From contig CAJTLY010000005.1 in the NCBI GenBank assembly GCA_910577095.1, forward strand, positions 52,265 to 116,264: 64,000 bases of DNA. The letters are read 5' to 3'. Position numbers and translations under genes: made by a program. The stretch is from an uncultured Alphaproteobacteria bacterium. Its GTDB lineage: Bacteria; Pseudomonadota; Alphaproteobacteria; RF32; CAG-239. The notes below the pieces were generated by a model. It did not search any database. It saw nothing but the letters and a program-made list of their open reading frames with translations, and was not told the origin of the DNA. Shown here piece after piece: positions 8,366-17,612 of this stretch (its first letter is position 1; each line of letters opens with the position of its first letter).

Positions 8366-8394
8366 AAAAAAGAGGAACCGAAGTTCCTCTTTTT
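8366..8394 (-). terminator. Strong Rho-independent terminator after major pilin
   Basis: A 12-bp or longer stem (about 8367-8378 with 8383-8394) and a 4-base CGAA loop are flanked by A's and T's. It lies 20 bases downstream of the pilin stop on the minus strand and can work in both directions. Confidence 0.85.
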
Positions 8395-8413
8395 GAATTT
8401 CAACTTGGTGAAA

Positions 8414-8983
8414 TTAGTAGTATTTCCACTCAACGGAGTTCTTGTCTGCGTTGTCGCTGCAACCGGCAGCAGCATCAGCCAACTTCAAAGGCAGAGTGGC
8501 CGCAGCTGTGGTGCCTTCTTTTTTGGTCGGGCCGGTGGTTACCGAGACCAAACCGGAACCGGAACCGGAACCCCAGTCGGCAGTTGCCAAAGCGACGCAG
8601 GCTTCCTTGCCGAGACCGTCAAACTTAACCGTGAAAGTTCTGTTAGAATCAGCAGCGGCAACGGTTACTTCACCGTTAAAAGCGTTATAAGCTTTTGTAG
8701 CGCTAGCCGCTGCAACGCCGTTCAGCATTTCTGCCCCGACGGCACCCATCTGAATGGCAACAGTAGTATTCAGACCATCATAGTTCGGTTGGCCGGAGTA
8801 GAGGGTACGAATGTTGGTAACGGTTGTCGATACCTGATCCATCGCTTTTGTCAGTTTAAATTTTGCCATCGCTTTGGAATAACCTGCGATACCGCCGACC
8901 GACAGCACGCCGATAATTGCCAAAACGCCGAGCATTTCCACCATGGAACGACCGCTTTGCTCATTCTTATATAAAGTCTTCAT
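8414..8983 (-). CDS. pilS: Type IVb pilin, probably the major pilin (PilS-like)
   Basis: A 189-residue prepilin. The leader MKTLYKNEQSG is followed by R|SMVEMLGVLAIIGVLSVGGIAGYSKAM: cleavage after Gly leaves Glu at +5, then the helix that builds the pilus core. The rest has GVAAASATKAYNAFNGEVTV, which matches PilS-like folds, and two cysteines (EACVALAT and AAGCSDN) for the C-terminal disulfide. The ATG at 8983 has GGGAG upstream; the frame reaches 9013 but those residues are untranslated. It has its own putative promoter and a strong terminator, so it can be expressed well above the assembly genes, as expected of the main subunit. Confidence 0.85.
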   Translation of the reverse strand: MKTLYKNEQSGRSMVEMLGVLAIIGVLSVGGIAGYSKAMAKFKLTKAMDQVSTTVTNIRTLYSGQPNYDGLNTTVAIQMGAVGAEMLNGVAAASATKAYNAFNGEVTVAAADSNRTFTVKFDGLGKEACVALATADWGSGSGSGLVSVTTGPTKKEGTTAAATLPLKLADAAAGCSDNADKNSVEWKYY

Positions 8984-9019
8984 TTTTTTCTCCCAAAAAA
9001 AATCGTATTTCAAGTAATT

Positions 9020-9048
9020 ATAATAGCTTAAAAATTGCTATAATACAA
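9020..9048 (-). promoter_or_regulatory. Putative promoter of the major pilin gene
   Basis: On the minus strand TTGTAT (9043-9048) and TATTAT (9020-9025) are separated by 17 bases, 37 bases upstream of the pilin start. The spacer and -10 lie in an inverted repeat (ATTATAGC with GCTATTATAAT), which could also bind a regulator. Confidence 0.5.
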
Positions 9049-9086
9049 GTTATTTTTATCTCAGCGCATTCCTTTCCGCTACAAAA

Positions 9087-9635
9087 TTATTCTATTGTCC
9101 ACAGAACTTTAGAACCTTTGCGGCAGATTTTCTGTGCCTCCTGCCGGGCAACCGGCAATTTGTAGTTCTCTTCCCCCCAGCTGAACGTTTGACGGTTGTC
9201 ACCGCTCACGACAGTGATTTGCAAGAGTCCTAATTCTTCGGGCCGTTCAAAGCGGTAGGCAGCCAGGGCAACGCATTCCCCCATGCTTAAATCGCCGTAA
9301 ACGACGTCGAAACTGCGTTCTCCCGGCATCACGGTCTCTCCGTTTTCGCCGCTGCCGATTAAAACCGGCTTGCCGAGAGCATTTGTAAGTCTGCCTTTAT
9401 GATAAGGCAGATTGGTTAATATATTGTTATCAACCGCCGATTGTGTGTTCAACCCCCAGTAGTCAATCTTGCTGGCGTAGTGGCAGCGAACCAACGCTGC
9501 CGTTTCGGCAACCTGAAGCGCGGCCTGTTCCGTTTTTTTGTTCGGGGTGACATAATGCCATACCATAATTCCGCTCAGCAAAACCAAGGCGGCAATCAGC
9601 AGGGCAATCGGTCGATTGTTGATTTTTTGCCGCAT
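9087..9635 (-). CDS. Pilin-like minor subunit with membrane anchor
   Basis: A 182-residue protein read from the ATG at 9635 (a longer frame to 9677 overlaps pilR too far). One hydrophobic helix is near the N-terminus (PIALLIAALVLLSGIMVWHY). The periplasmic part resembles the pilin next to it: CHYASKIDYWGLNTQSAVDNNILTNLP parallels the pilin pattern, and MGECVALAAYRF parallels EACVALATADW in the major pilin. There is no obvious Gly|xxxxE processing site, so it may be an unprocessed pilin-fold assembly factor. It begins one base after the pilR stop. Confidence 0.65.
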   Translation of the reverse strand: MRQKINNRPIALLIAALVLLSGIMVWHYVTPNKKTEQAALQVAETAALVRCHYASKIDYWGLNTQSAVDNNILTNLPYHKGRLTNALGKPVLIGSGENGETVMPGERSFDVVYGDLSMGECVALAAYRFERPEELGLLQITVVSGDNRQTFSWGEENYKLPVARQEAQKICRKGSKVLWTIE

Positions 9636-9636
9636 T

Positions 9637-10761
9637 CTACATACCCATCGAACTGGTGATTTGGTCTTGCATTTCAAAGGTTCCCATAACCGCCCAGGCG
9701 ATAATGCCCGAAACCATCAGCAAGGCTACCATGTTCAAAATGCTGGCTTTTTGTTCAATGACGTAAGCCGATTCGTCCAGCCAGTTGTTGGCCAGATTTT
9801 CCAATGCTTCTTCAAAGTTGTCCATTTCCGAATAAATTTTCAAGTCGCCGATAATCTCGGCATCCGGAAATTCCAACTTGGTTTTTGATAAGGCCTGTCC
9901 CAGGTTGTCACCGTTGTTGATGAAAACCAGCGCTTTGTCAATTCGTTCTTTCAGATAGCGGGTCGAATCCTTCCGCAGGGCGCGCATCGCGTTCGAAACC
10001 GGGGTTCCGCCTTTCACCAGCGCCGACATCGCCAGCAGCCAGGTAATTCCCACAAACACCTTATACAATGACCATGGCGGCATGTGGTCGGCAATCGCCC
10101 GCGTCGGGCCGGTCCAAATACCGATGGTCAGATAAATCACCAGCATGATCGACGGCAAAATGGAAAAGGCAACAATCCAGTATTCCTGAATCCAGGATGA
10201 CAGGTCCACCAGCGTTCGCGCCGTTCCCTGCCAGCGCGTGTTCGGCGCCGCGTCGATCATCGGCGGCACCATGTAGGCACCGATACCGTAAATAATCAAA
10301 ACCACCATCATCATCAGGAAGGCCGGGTAAGAAATCGCGCCGATAATCGGGCGCAGCATTTTGGTGGTGCCTTCGGTTACCCGGATCAGGTTGTACAAAG
10401 CGCCTTCCAAGTCGGAAACGTCGCCTACTGACAGCATCAGACGTTCGCGGTCGGGTGCCCAGCCTTTAAGGGCGTCGGAAAACGACATACCGTTTTGCAG
10501 GCCGTATCCCCATTGCGCAATTGCAATTGCCATCGGTTCGCTGGGATTTTTGCCGTCGTTGGTAATGGTTGCGTGCAACATGTCCAGCGCGTTCATCAAC
10601 GAAAACCGGTTGCTCATCAAAGAGGCGATCTTCCGGTAAATCTTCAACCGGGTAGCCCCCGACATCAGGCAGATCATTTTGGCATAGTAAATTTCGATGC
10701 TGTTTACTTTTTTCAGTGCCTGACTTAAATTAGAGGCCGAATCTCTTTTCTTCTCTTCCAT
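9637..10761 (-). CDS. pilR: Pilus inner-membrane platform protein PilR (GspF family)
   Basis: A 374-residue type II secretion/type IV pilus platform protein. It sits in the inner membrane and couples the PilQ ATPase to pilin addition. It has the GspF layout: a cytoplasmic domain (IASLMSNRFSLMNALDMLHATI), a first membrane segment ISYPAFLMMMVVLIIYGIGAYM with a conserved Pro near the end, a second YWIVAFSILPSIMLVIYL, a second cytoplasmic domain (ALVKGGTPVSNAMRALRKDSTRYLKERI) and a last segment MVALLMVSGIIAWAVMGTF. It starts at ATG 10761 with GAGAGGA upstream, just after pilQ. Confidence 0.9.
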   Translation of the reverse strand: MEEKKRDSASNLSQALKKVNSIEIYYAKMICLMSGATRLKIYRKIASLMSNRFSLMNALDMLHATITNDGKNPSEPMAIAIAQWGYGLQNGMSFSDALKGWAPDRERLMLSVGDVSDLEGALYNLIRVTEGTTKMLRPIIGAISYPAFLMMMVVLIIYGIGAYMVPPMIDAAPNTRWQGTARTLVDLSSWIQEYWIVAFSILPSIMLVIYLTIGIWTGPTRAIADHMPPWSLYKVFVGITWLLAMSALVKGGTPVSNAMRALRKDSTRYLKERIDKALVFINNGDNLGQALSKTKLEFPDAEIIGDLKIYSEMDNFEEALENLANNWLDESAYVIEQKASILNMVALLMVSGIIAWAVMGTFEMQDQITSSMGM

Positions 10762-10779
10762 CTTCTTTTCCTCTCTGTT

Positions 10780-12450
10780 TTAGTATACCGGACGCTGATC
10801 CAGCAGACCGCACCACCGTTCGACTTCGTCCAAATCAATCAATCCTTTTAACATCCGTTCCAACGCGGCGTCTTTTAAGGTTCTTCCGTTTAGGTCGCCG
10901 GTCCAGTAGTCAATCGCTTTGCGGGTTTCGCCGGCAATCATCAATTCCAAAAAAGTTCCGTCGGGCAAAATCATTTCCTGCACGCCCAAACGTCCTTTGA
11001 TGCCGCGGCCTTCGCAGAACTTGCAGCCGGGGCCCTTCAGATAGGTGTTCTCAACCCCGAAATCGCCCAACGCGGTGCGCAGGCGTTTTACCGCCGGATA
11101 ATCCAGCTTTTCTTTTACCGGAATACGGCAATAGGGACAAAGTTTGCGGAACAGACGTTGGGAAATCAAACCTTTAAGCAGTTCCGGGTCGCTTAACATA
11201 TACGATTGCACGCCCATATCGCGCAAACGGGTTACGATCGCCGGTGCCGAGTTGGCGTGCAAGGTTGCCCAAACCAAGTGCCCCGACAACGCGCCTTTAA
11301 ATGTCAGGCTGGCGGTAGCCAGCGAACGGATTTCGCCCACCATCAAAACGTCGGGGTCGGATCGCAATGCGGCTGACAAAGCCAGCGTAAATTGGACTGT
11401 TTTTTCTTCTTCGGTGTTGGCGTTGGTCACCGGCATCTGTCGGGCGCCCGGAATCGGATATTCCGGCGGATCTTCTACCGTCAGCAGGTTAATTTCGCCG
11501 TTTTTCTCTTTGATCAGTTTGATCATGTTTCTTTGCAGCAGGGTCGATTTTCCCGAACCGGTCGGCCCGGCGACGATATTCAGCCCCACCGGAGCTGCGC
11601 GCAGGCGGAAAAACAAATCCTGTTCGTATTCGCCGCAGCCGAGAGCCGCCAAGTCGTCGTTGCCGTCCGGGTTATCGTCGGCGTATAGCAGACGCATAAC
11701 CAAATATTGCGAACCGAAGGCGATCGGGTTAAACTGCAGACGGATCGCCAACACGTTGTGCGGCAGCATCAGTTTGCCTTTGGAACCGCGCAGCGGTGTC
11801 GAACCCAGTTTTTGCGCGCCCTGAAATTCGTTTTGGGCATAGTTGGCGTCCGAAATATCGGCTGAGGCAAAGGCCGCACGTACAAATTGATCGCCCCATT
11901 CTTTACTGTATTCCATTTCCTTGATCATCACGCCGTTGGCGCGGAAAAAGATTTCGGTACAGTTGTCGGAAACCACGACGTGCACGTCGGACACTTTCAT
12001 TGACGAGGCACGTTTGGTAATGTTAACGAAGTCGCGTTGCATTTGCAAACGTGCCAGATCTTCATCGTCTTCGGAAAAGACCTGATTGCGTTCGGCCATC
12101 GCGTAAATGGTTGCCAGTTCGTTTTGCGAAACATAGACCGGGGCTTTCATCTTGATCCCCTTCTTTTCCGCAATGCTCAGAAAGCTCAGAACCGGGCCGT
12201 CAAAACGGTGGTCCTTGGAGATCAATAATGTACCGTCGGCAAAAAGCGCCAAACGCCGGCGCGTTTCGTCGTTGATGTTTAATGACGAACCGTCCGGCAG
12301 CTTGCCTTTAGGCATAGTGCACAAGTAATTGTCGTTGGCAAAAAGACTGTCAATAAAATCCTTCGAACTTGTCTTCTTGGGCTGCTCGGCAGGAGCAGCC
12401 CCGGAGATATTAGCGTTTTCTTTGCCTTGTGTTGTGCTTTCTTCTACCAT
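10780..12450 (-). CDS. pilQ: Pilus assembly ATPase PilQ (GspE/PilB superfamily)
   Basis: A 556-residue secretion ATPase that powers pilus growth from the cytoplasmic face. Walker A GPTGSGKSTLL is near residues 293-303. Then come the Asp box (LLTVEDPPEYPI), Walker B (DPDVLMVGEIR) and the His box (GHLVWATLHANSA). Four cysteines in CPYC and CKFC (about 450-500) form the zinc site seen in this family. The N-terminal half (VSDVHVVVSDNCTEIFFRANG) is the usual regulatory domain. It starts at ATG 12450. In R64/IncI plasmids the retraction-like ATPase of this operon is named PilQ; it must not be confused with the PilQ secretin of type IVa pili. Confidence 0.92.
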   Translation of the reverse strand: MVEESTTQGKENANISGAAPAEQPKKTSSKDFIDSLFANDNYLCTMPKGKLPDGSSLNINDETRRRLALFADGTLLISKDHRFDGPVLSFLSIAEKKGIKMKAPVYVSQNELATIYAMAERNQVFSEDDEDLARLQMQRDFVNITKRASSMKVSDVHVVVSDNCTEIFFRANGVMIKEMEYSKEWGDQFVRAAFASADISDANYAQNEFQGAQKLGSTPLRGSKGKLMLPHNVLAIRLQFNPIAFGSQYLVMRLLYADDNPDGNDDLAALGCGEYEQDLFFRLRAAPVGLNIVAGPTGSGKSTLLQRNMIKLIKEKNGEINLLTVEDPPEYPIPGARQMPVTNANTEEEKTVQFTLALSAALRSDPDVLMVGEIRSLATASLTFKGALSGHLVWATLHANSAPAIVTRLRDMGVQSYMLSDPELLKGLISQRLFRKLCPYCRIPVKEKLDYPAVKRLRTALGDFGVENTYLKGPGCKFCEGRGIKGRLGVQEMILPDGTFLELMIAGETRKAIDYWTGDLNGRTLKDAALERMLKGLIDLDEVERWCGLLDQRPVY

Positions 12451-12457
12451 TTCTTTG

Positions 12458-13957
12458 CTATCTGATAAACATTCCTTGGCCTAAACTCGGAATTCCCTGA
12501 GTGGTGTTGATCTGACGTCCGCGCGACTGGTTGTTGTTGCCGCTGTTAGGGTCGTTGGGATCAACCGGCGCTTTGATGTTGATGTCGGACGGAACCGGTT
12601 CACGATCCAGAATACCGCCGGCGGAGAAATAGAGATAATCTTTTTCGTTATCTTTGACCGCACTGACATAAGTCTGGGCGATGTCATCAATCGTAAAACC
12701 GTTTCTCAGCGTGGTGCCCGGCTTAACCATAAAGACGTCGCCGTCGGTGTTAATCAGCTTTGCAGCCAACTCTTCGCCCTGACCGGTAATTTCCATAATC
12801 GCATATTCGCTGCTGAGTTTGATTTTTTCCGGTGCCAGAGGTGTTGTCATATCCACTCCGCTGATTGAGGTGGCAAACGGATTCTTCTTGCCGGTAGCGG
12901 CTTCGGCTTTGGCGGCCGCCAGCTTTTTCTTCGAAGATTCGATTTCGGCTTCCAGACGGGTTTTCAAAATGGAAATCTGGCTTTCGAGGTTGGCGACTTT
13001 TTTGTCATAAGCTACCCGCGCGTTTTCGGCTTTGCTCTTAAGATCGTCGGCCTTCTGCTTCAAAACCGACAGTTTCTTTTTGTTATCCGCCAAAATCTGT
13101 TTGGTTTCAGCGTCTTTTTTGGCCATCTGGGCATATACTTCGGCGTTTTTCTTGATCCATTTCTGGGTAGCGTCAAGCATGGTTGCCTTATAAGCTTTGA
13201 CGATTTTTTCCTGACGCAGTCTTTCCAGAGCGGCAGCCGCTTCCTTCAGTTTGGTCTGTTCGGCGACCATCAGGCGTTCCTGCTCGTTTTCCCATTCGAT
13301 TCTTTTTCTTTCTTCTTCTTCTTTACGAGCATCTTCTTCCTGCTGGGCTTTCAGGCGTTGAGCCTTAACGGCAGCAATTTCGTTCTGAACTCTTTCTTTT
13401 TTCAGTTCCAGATTCAACAAAGTCGTCTGCTTTTCCAAATCGGACATTCTGGCAAACAGGTCATTGCTGATCGAGGGGGAGATCGTTTCGTCAAAACCGC
13501 CGGTCGGTTTGGCGCCCAACAGCTTTCCGGTTACTTCCGGAGTAACCGTCGGCGGCACCGTCGAGACGGTTTTGGTCGGTATCGGCGCACCCATGGGCAT
13601 TTTGTCGTTTTCGATCTGTCCCATGTCCATCATATCGGTTTCGTCTTCAATCGAAATTGTGGTTACCGATTCTTCGGAATCGTCGTCGTCGCTTTCCATC
13701 GGAATAACGTCCGTGGCGACGCTGTTGGTCGGTTGTGACGGCGAAATGAGACCGGCCCCCGGCAGCGAAACATCTCCCATTTGTTCGTCAAACAGCGATA
13801 TTTCTTCCGGCGCGGATGATTCGTCCATCGGAGCAAGGGCGACCGTGTCGTCGTTCTCCATCAAAGTAACGGTTTGAGCGGCTGCCTGATCGGCCAACAA
13901 TCCTGCAGCAACGACTACTGCCAAACCACATAAAGTATTTCTAAAACTATAATGCAT
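12458..13957 (-). CDS. pilP: Type IVb pilus biogenesis protein PilP-like, coiled coil
   Basis: A 499-residue exported protein. The ATG at 13957 has GGAG six bases upstream and gives the signal peptide LCGLAVVVAAGLLADQAAAQ; the ORF to 13984 is longer but less likely. The order is: an acidic low-complexity region, a long charged coiled coil (about residues 165-345, LRQEKIVKAYKATM and QILADNKKKLSVLKQKADDL), then a small C-terminal PilP-type domain (MEITGQGEELAAKLINTDGDVFMVKPGTTLRNGFTIDDIAQ). That domain is thought to bridge PilO and the PilN secretin. R64 PilP is much shorter (about 150 residues), so the coiled coil is an unusual insertion. It overlaps pilO by 11 bases. Confidence 0.72.
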   Translation of the reverse strand: MHYSFRNTLCGLAVVVAAGLLADQAAAQTVTLMENDDTVALAPMDESSAPEEISLFDEQMGDVSLPGAGLISPSQPTNSVATDVIPMESDDDDSEESVTTISIEDETDMMDMGQIENDKMPMGAPIPTKTVSTVPPTVTPEVTGKLLGAKPTGGFDETISPSISNDLFARMSDLEKQTTLLNLELKKERVQNEIAAVKAQRLKAQQEEDARKEEEERKRIEWENEQERLMVAEQTKLKEAAAALERLRQEKIVKAYKATMLDATQKWIKKNAEVYAQMAKKDAETKQILADNKKKLSVLKQKADDLKSKAENARVAYDKKVANLESQISILKTRLEAEIESSKKKLAAAKAEAATGKKNPFATSISGVDMTTPLAPEKIKLSSEYAIMEITGQGEELAAKLINTDGDVFMVKPGTTLRNGFTIDDIAQTYVSAVKDNEKDYLYFSAGGILDREPVPSDINIKAPVDPNDPNSGNNNQSRGRQINTTQGIPSLGQGMFIR

Positions 13958-15218
13958 AGATAGCTCCTTCATATTCCCAAACACCGGTTTCGGGGTTGTA
14001 CATTATTAAATTAATCGTAAGTCCTGAAAATTTTGTTAACAAATTGCTCCAGACTTTAGGATTATAGTTTGAACTGAACTTAAACTTTACCGAACGGTAT
14101 ACGTTCTGTTGCGGAGAAGTATATACTTCGTCATTTAAGGCAACTTTTTGATCGATTGACTGGAAGAATTCGTTAAGATTGATCTTCAAGTCCATCATCG
14201 AACGTGTCGGTTCCGAAGTTTCGGTATTGATGTCTCCCAAGCTCAACGCCGCCATAACCGTATTGCCGTCGTCTGAAATGGAACGTGCGGAGAAATTCAG
14301 ACCGGAAGTGTTTAAGGCTTTGTCGGCAATTGAAATCCGTCCGAACAATCTGCTCCAGGTCGTGCTGGCGCCGCCGGTCGTACAAGTGACGTTGCTGATT
14401 TTCCAGCCCGGAGGCATAATCGTTACCAAATCCAATATCTTGTCCTGACAACTGCCCATGACCATAGCTGCATCGGGAAGGTTCTCCCATGGCTTCGGTT
14501 CGGGAGGAATTTCTTCCGTTTTGACGACTTTCGGCGCCACCGGTACCATGACCGGTACCGTCGGCGTGGTGTCAAACAGACTCATAAACAGCTGGTAGAG
14601 GATATAGAGGACAATGAAAGCGCCGGCACCGGCAATAATATAAAACATCTTGCCTTTGGTGTTGATTTTTTGCAGCTTGACTTTACTGCCGCGAGACAAC
14701 AAATCGTCGAGATCGGGATATAAAGTGTCTTCAATATTCCATTCCGGCGGAGCAATCTTCAGCTTCCAGTCCGGAACCATCAACATGCTCATGAACTGCT
14801 TCTTGGCATCTTCTTCCGAAAGATAGAGCATATCGCCGTTTGCCAGAATAACGTCATCGCGTACGCAGACATACCACCATCCGTTCGGTACTTTAAATAC
14901 CGCAACAAAAGAAGGCTGGTCGCTGAGGGCAGAAGACAAGGAAATCGCACCGGTATTTTGTCCCGGTTTGTAGCCGTCTGCCGAAACGCAAATACCAAAC
15001 TGTGGTGTTTTGCCTTTCTTTATGCAGTACAGATCGGCGCCTTCCAAAACGCCCTGCGAGGACTCTATGATTTCGGCCTGCGGCGCGTCCTGATTTTGCA
15101 GAGACTGCCAGAACAGGCTGGTAGCAAATTCCACGCCGCCGGATACGAAATGAGTACCCCAGCTCCGTTCCTGATCTGCTTTATATTCGTCGTCTAGCAT
15201 TTTGGCATCGTCTAACAC
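13947..15218 (-). CDS. pilO: Type IVb pilus protein PilO-like
   Basis: A 423-residue single-pass inner-membrane protein. Residues 1-190 are cytoplasmic and resemble the N-terminal part of PilO2 (FGICVSADGYKPGQNTGAISLSSALSDQPSFVAVFKVPNGWWYVCVRDDVILANGD). One membrane segment (FYIIAGAGAFIVLYILYQLFM) is at about 190-212, then a periplasmic domain with two cysteines. The start is GTG at 15218 with AAAGGA seven bases upstream; ATG 15200 is an alternative. Its place between pilN and pilP, and the topology, support the PilO call. Confidence 0.75.
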   Translation of the reverse strand: MLDDAKMLDDEYKADQERSWGTHFVSGGVEFATSLFWQSLQNQDAPQAEIIESSQGVLEGADLYCIKKGKTPQFGICVSADGYKPGQNTGAISLSSALSDQPSFVAVFKVPNGWWYVCVRDDVILANGDMLYLSEEDAKKQFMSMLMVPDWKLKIAPPEWNIEDTLYPDLDDLLSRGSKVKLQKINTKGKMFYIIAGAGAFIVLYILYQLFMSLFDTTPTVPVMVPVAPKVVKTEEIPPEPKPWENLPDAAMVMGSCQDKILDLVTIMPPGWKISNVTCTTGGASTTWSRLFGRISIADKALNTSGLNFSARSISDDGNTVMAALSLGDINTETSEPTRSMMDLKINLNEFFQSIDQKVALNDEVYTSPQQNVYRSVKFKFSSNYNPKVWSNLLTKFSGLTINLIMYNPETGVWEYEGAIYAL

Positions 15219-15247
15219 GTTCGTTTCCTTTTATCAGAAATTTAAGT

Positions 15248-16864
15248 CTAGTCGCGTACTCTGGTTTCCGGATTAAGCGGAGATTCCAGCACCACGGGGG
15301 TTAAAATAATCACTAAGATGCTTCTGACTTTTCCGGCCGTTGCGGTACCGCCCAGCAAAGAGTTGGTTGCAGAACCGACGCCGCGTTTTTCCGCACTGTT
15401 TTCGACGCGTTCATAACCTGTCAGCACCAGAGACTCTCCCGATTTCAGAGCAACTTCCTGAGTGAAGCCGCGCGATTCGATGATCGGGTTCTGAATATAT
15501 TCACCGCCTTCGCTTTCGCCGTCGTTGCCGCTGATCAAATCAACTTTTTCCAAAGCCAAAAGGTCGGACAGCGTGAGGTCGAACTTGAGCAACAGACGTC
15601 CGTGTTCCAAAATGCGGGGCAGCACGTTCATCGTAAAGCCGGTTTCGATTTCTTCGGTTTCCGTCGACAGGTCATAAGTTCCGGAGTCGCCGCCGCTGTT
15701 GGTTTTGGTGATTTCGGAAATATAGTTCTGTTTCTTGACAACCTGAATCGGGGCCGATTTATTGTTCAAAGTGGTTACCGTACCGCTGGTAATCAGGTTG
15801 GTGGTCGCCTGGGTTGACAGCGCCTGAATGCTGGAATTAATGTTCCAGTTGCCCGGCATGATCGTCATTGTCAGGTTTTCCGCAATATCGGAACTCAGGC
15901 CGCTTGCCGCGCTGGCGAGACCGATCGAAGTCTTTCCGTCATTGAACAGAGTTTTCAAATTAAGCGAGAAAGTGTCCGAATCGTTGACGCTGACTTGCAA
16001 AACTTTAATGCTGATGGCAACCTGACGGGACAAACGCGTGTTCTGTTCATTAACAAAATGAGCAACTTTGCGAATATCGTTCGGGGTTGCGGTCAACGAA
16101 ATGGTTCCGTTGGTCGGGTCCAGAGACAACTGGGCATCTTTACCGACCATTGAGGTAATCGATTTTTCAATATTGCTCCACAACTCCAGTTCGGCAGAGT
16201 TGGTCAGGGTGAGGGCGGAAGTGCCGCCGCTGCCTGAATCGGTTGACGAACCGCCGATGTTGGAGGTCAAAGATTGTTTGGTCGGCAGACTGTACAGAAC
16301 AAAAGTTTTGGTCATAAATTTATAGAAATAAATTTCGTTCTTTTCATAACGCCACCAAATTCCGAAACGGGAACCGATTTCGTCCAACAGTCCGCTTAAA
16401 GGTCCGCGATAAGAAACCAGCATTTTGGTCGGATCGGCCCAATGGGCATTGATCTGGTCCGGAGACGGAACATTTTCCGCGGCAGATTTCAGAAGATCTT
16501 CTTCCAGATGCGGGGCAAATCTGACCTGAACCGAAGTGATTTTGTTAATCATGTCGCCGATTTCATATAAAGTGATCGGACGGTTGCTGATCAGGGTAAC
16601 GCCTTCCTTGGTTTCAAGATAAGCGGGGATCGGGGCGCCTTCATATTCTACAATACTCTTATCGCCGAGCCATATCTCGTTTTTAACTCGAACCACGTCT
16701 TCCGGAGCGGCCTCGCTCGGAGCTTTGGCTTTTTCCTTGAGTTCGGTTGTTGCTTCAACTTCGCGTTCCAGCGTTGCGTCCATACTGGTCGCAATTGAGC
16801 AGGCGCCGATCAGAGCAATCAGGCCCAAACCCAAACTGTATTTAATCCAATTATTCATACGCAT
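15248..16864 (-). CDS. pilN: Type IVb pilus outer-membrane secretin PilN
   Basis: A 538-residue lipoprotein secretin that should form the outer-membrane pore for the pilus. The lipobox LIGAC is about 20 residues in. An STN-like N-terminal domain (PITLYEIGDMINKITSVQVRFAPHLEE) is followed by N-domain repeats (LSLDPTNGTISLTATPNDIRKVAHFVNEQN). The C-terminal secretin barrel is clear (QEVALKSGESLVLTGYERVENSAEKRGVGS and ILVIILTPVVLESP). Three in-frame ATGs lie at 16870, 16864 and 16858; the middle one has GGAGG at the best distance. The gene overlaps the upstream lipoprotein gene by 14 bases. Confidence 0.87.
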   Translation of the reverse strand: MRMNNWIKYSLGLGLIALIGACSIATSMDATLEREVEATTELKEKAKAPSEAAPEDVVRVKNEIWLGDKSIVEYEGAPIPAYLETKEGVTLISNRPITLYEIGDMINKITSVQVRFAPHLEEDLLKSAAENVPSPDQINAHWADPTKMLVSYRGPLSGLLDEIGSRFGIWWRYEKNEIYFYKFMTKTFVLYSLPTKQSLTSNIGGSSTDSGSGGTSALTLTNSAELELWSNIEKSITSMVGKDAQLSLDPTNGTISLTATPNDIRKVAHFVNEQNTRLSRQVAISIKVLQVSVNDSDTFSLNLKTLFNDGKTSIGLASAASGLSSDIAENLTMTIMPGNWNINSSIQALSTQATTNLITSGTVTTLNNKSAPIQVVKKQNYISEITKTNSGGDSGTYDLSTETEEIETGFTMNVLPRILEHGRLLLKFDLTLSDLLALEKVDLISGNDGESEGGEYIQNPIIESRGFTQEVALKSGESLVLTGYERVENSAEKRGVGSATNSLLGGTATAGKVRSILVIILTPVVLESPLNPETRVRD

Positions 16865-17534
16865 TCTCATCCTCCATAGTCTCGACTACCAAGACGCGGT
16901 TTCCTTTATAAAATGTAGCTATCGGAGCCGGACGTGCCCGGGCAAAAGCTCTTACCAGAGCCGAACTGACGTCGGCAAAGCGGCCTCTGAACATAGCGCC
17001 GGCCGTTAAGGTATAGTTACGGTTAGTGTTCCAAATCAGGCGCCAGCCGGCCCGGTCGCACCATTCGGTTAACAACAGCTTCAGGCTTTTGCCTTCTTCG
17101 GCCAGCCAGTCTTCGACCGGATCATCGGCGCTGTAACCTTCGCCGGAACCGCCTACGTCCGCGCCTTCGCCGATTTTTTCGTCCACGGTGATTTCTTCTT
17201 CATAATCAATAACCTCACCGTCGATTGAAGGCGGAATGGTTGCCGACATATTGCTTCCGGCACCGGATTGAACTATTAAATGATCGCGGGGAGTTCTTTC
17301 GCCGTATTCACGGTAATCGGCGGCCACTTTGGTATAGTTGACGAACTCGTCTTCAGCGGCGCAACCGGTGATTCCGGGAGTAGGATATTGACCGGCCGGG
17401 CAGGTCTGTTTGACGGTCGTGCCCGGAGCGGCTTGTGTTTCTGAATACTCATATTCATAATCGTTGTTGCTTGCGCAACCCGATAACAGCAGAACTCCTA
17501 AAAAACCGGCTGATATAAGAAATTTGTAGTTCAT
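16851..17534 (-). CDS. pilL: PilL/TcpQ-like lipoprotein
   Basis: A 227-residue outer-membrane lipoprotein: signal MNYKFLISAGFLGVLLLSGC with an LSGC lipobox. The middle is acidic and disordered. The last 90 residues (LAEEGKSLKLLLTEWCDRAGWRLIWNTNRNYTLTAGAMFRGRFADVSSALVRAFARARPAPIATFYKGNRVLVVE) have the pattern of the TcpQ/PilL C-terminal domain, which helps place the secretin. The start is ATG 17534 with AGGAA upstream; the longer frame to 17564 adds residues with no signal character. It sits directly ahead of the secretin gene, as pilL-pilN would. Confidence 0.72.
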   Translation of the reverse strand: MNYKFLISAGFLGVLLLSGCASNNDYEYEYSETQAAPGTTVKQTCPAGQYPTPGITGCAAEDEFVNYTKVAADYREYGERTPRDHLIVQSGAGSNMSATIPPSIDGEVIDYEEEITVDEKIGEGADVGGSGEGYSADDPVEDWLAEEGKSLKLLLTEWCDRAGWRLIWNTNRNYTLTAGAMFRGRFADVSSALVRAFARARPAPIATFYKGNRVLVVETMEDENAYE

Positions 17535-17612
17535 TTTCGTGTTTCCTAAGCTGTTTTTATTCATATTTTTAACCTATCATACATACTGAAAAAAAATAAT
17601 CAAGCAGATATT

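Noticed and set aside
8128..8367. 79-residue frame between pilin genes
   Set aside because: Weak start context, no recognisable family, and overlaps a terminator.
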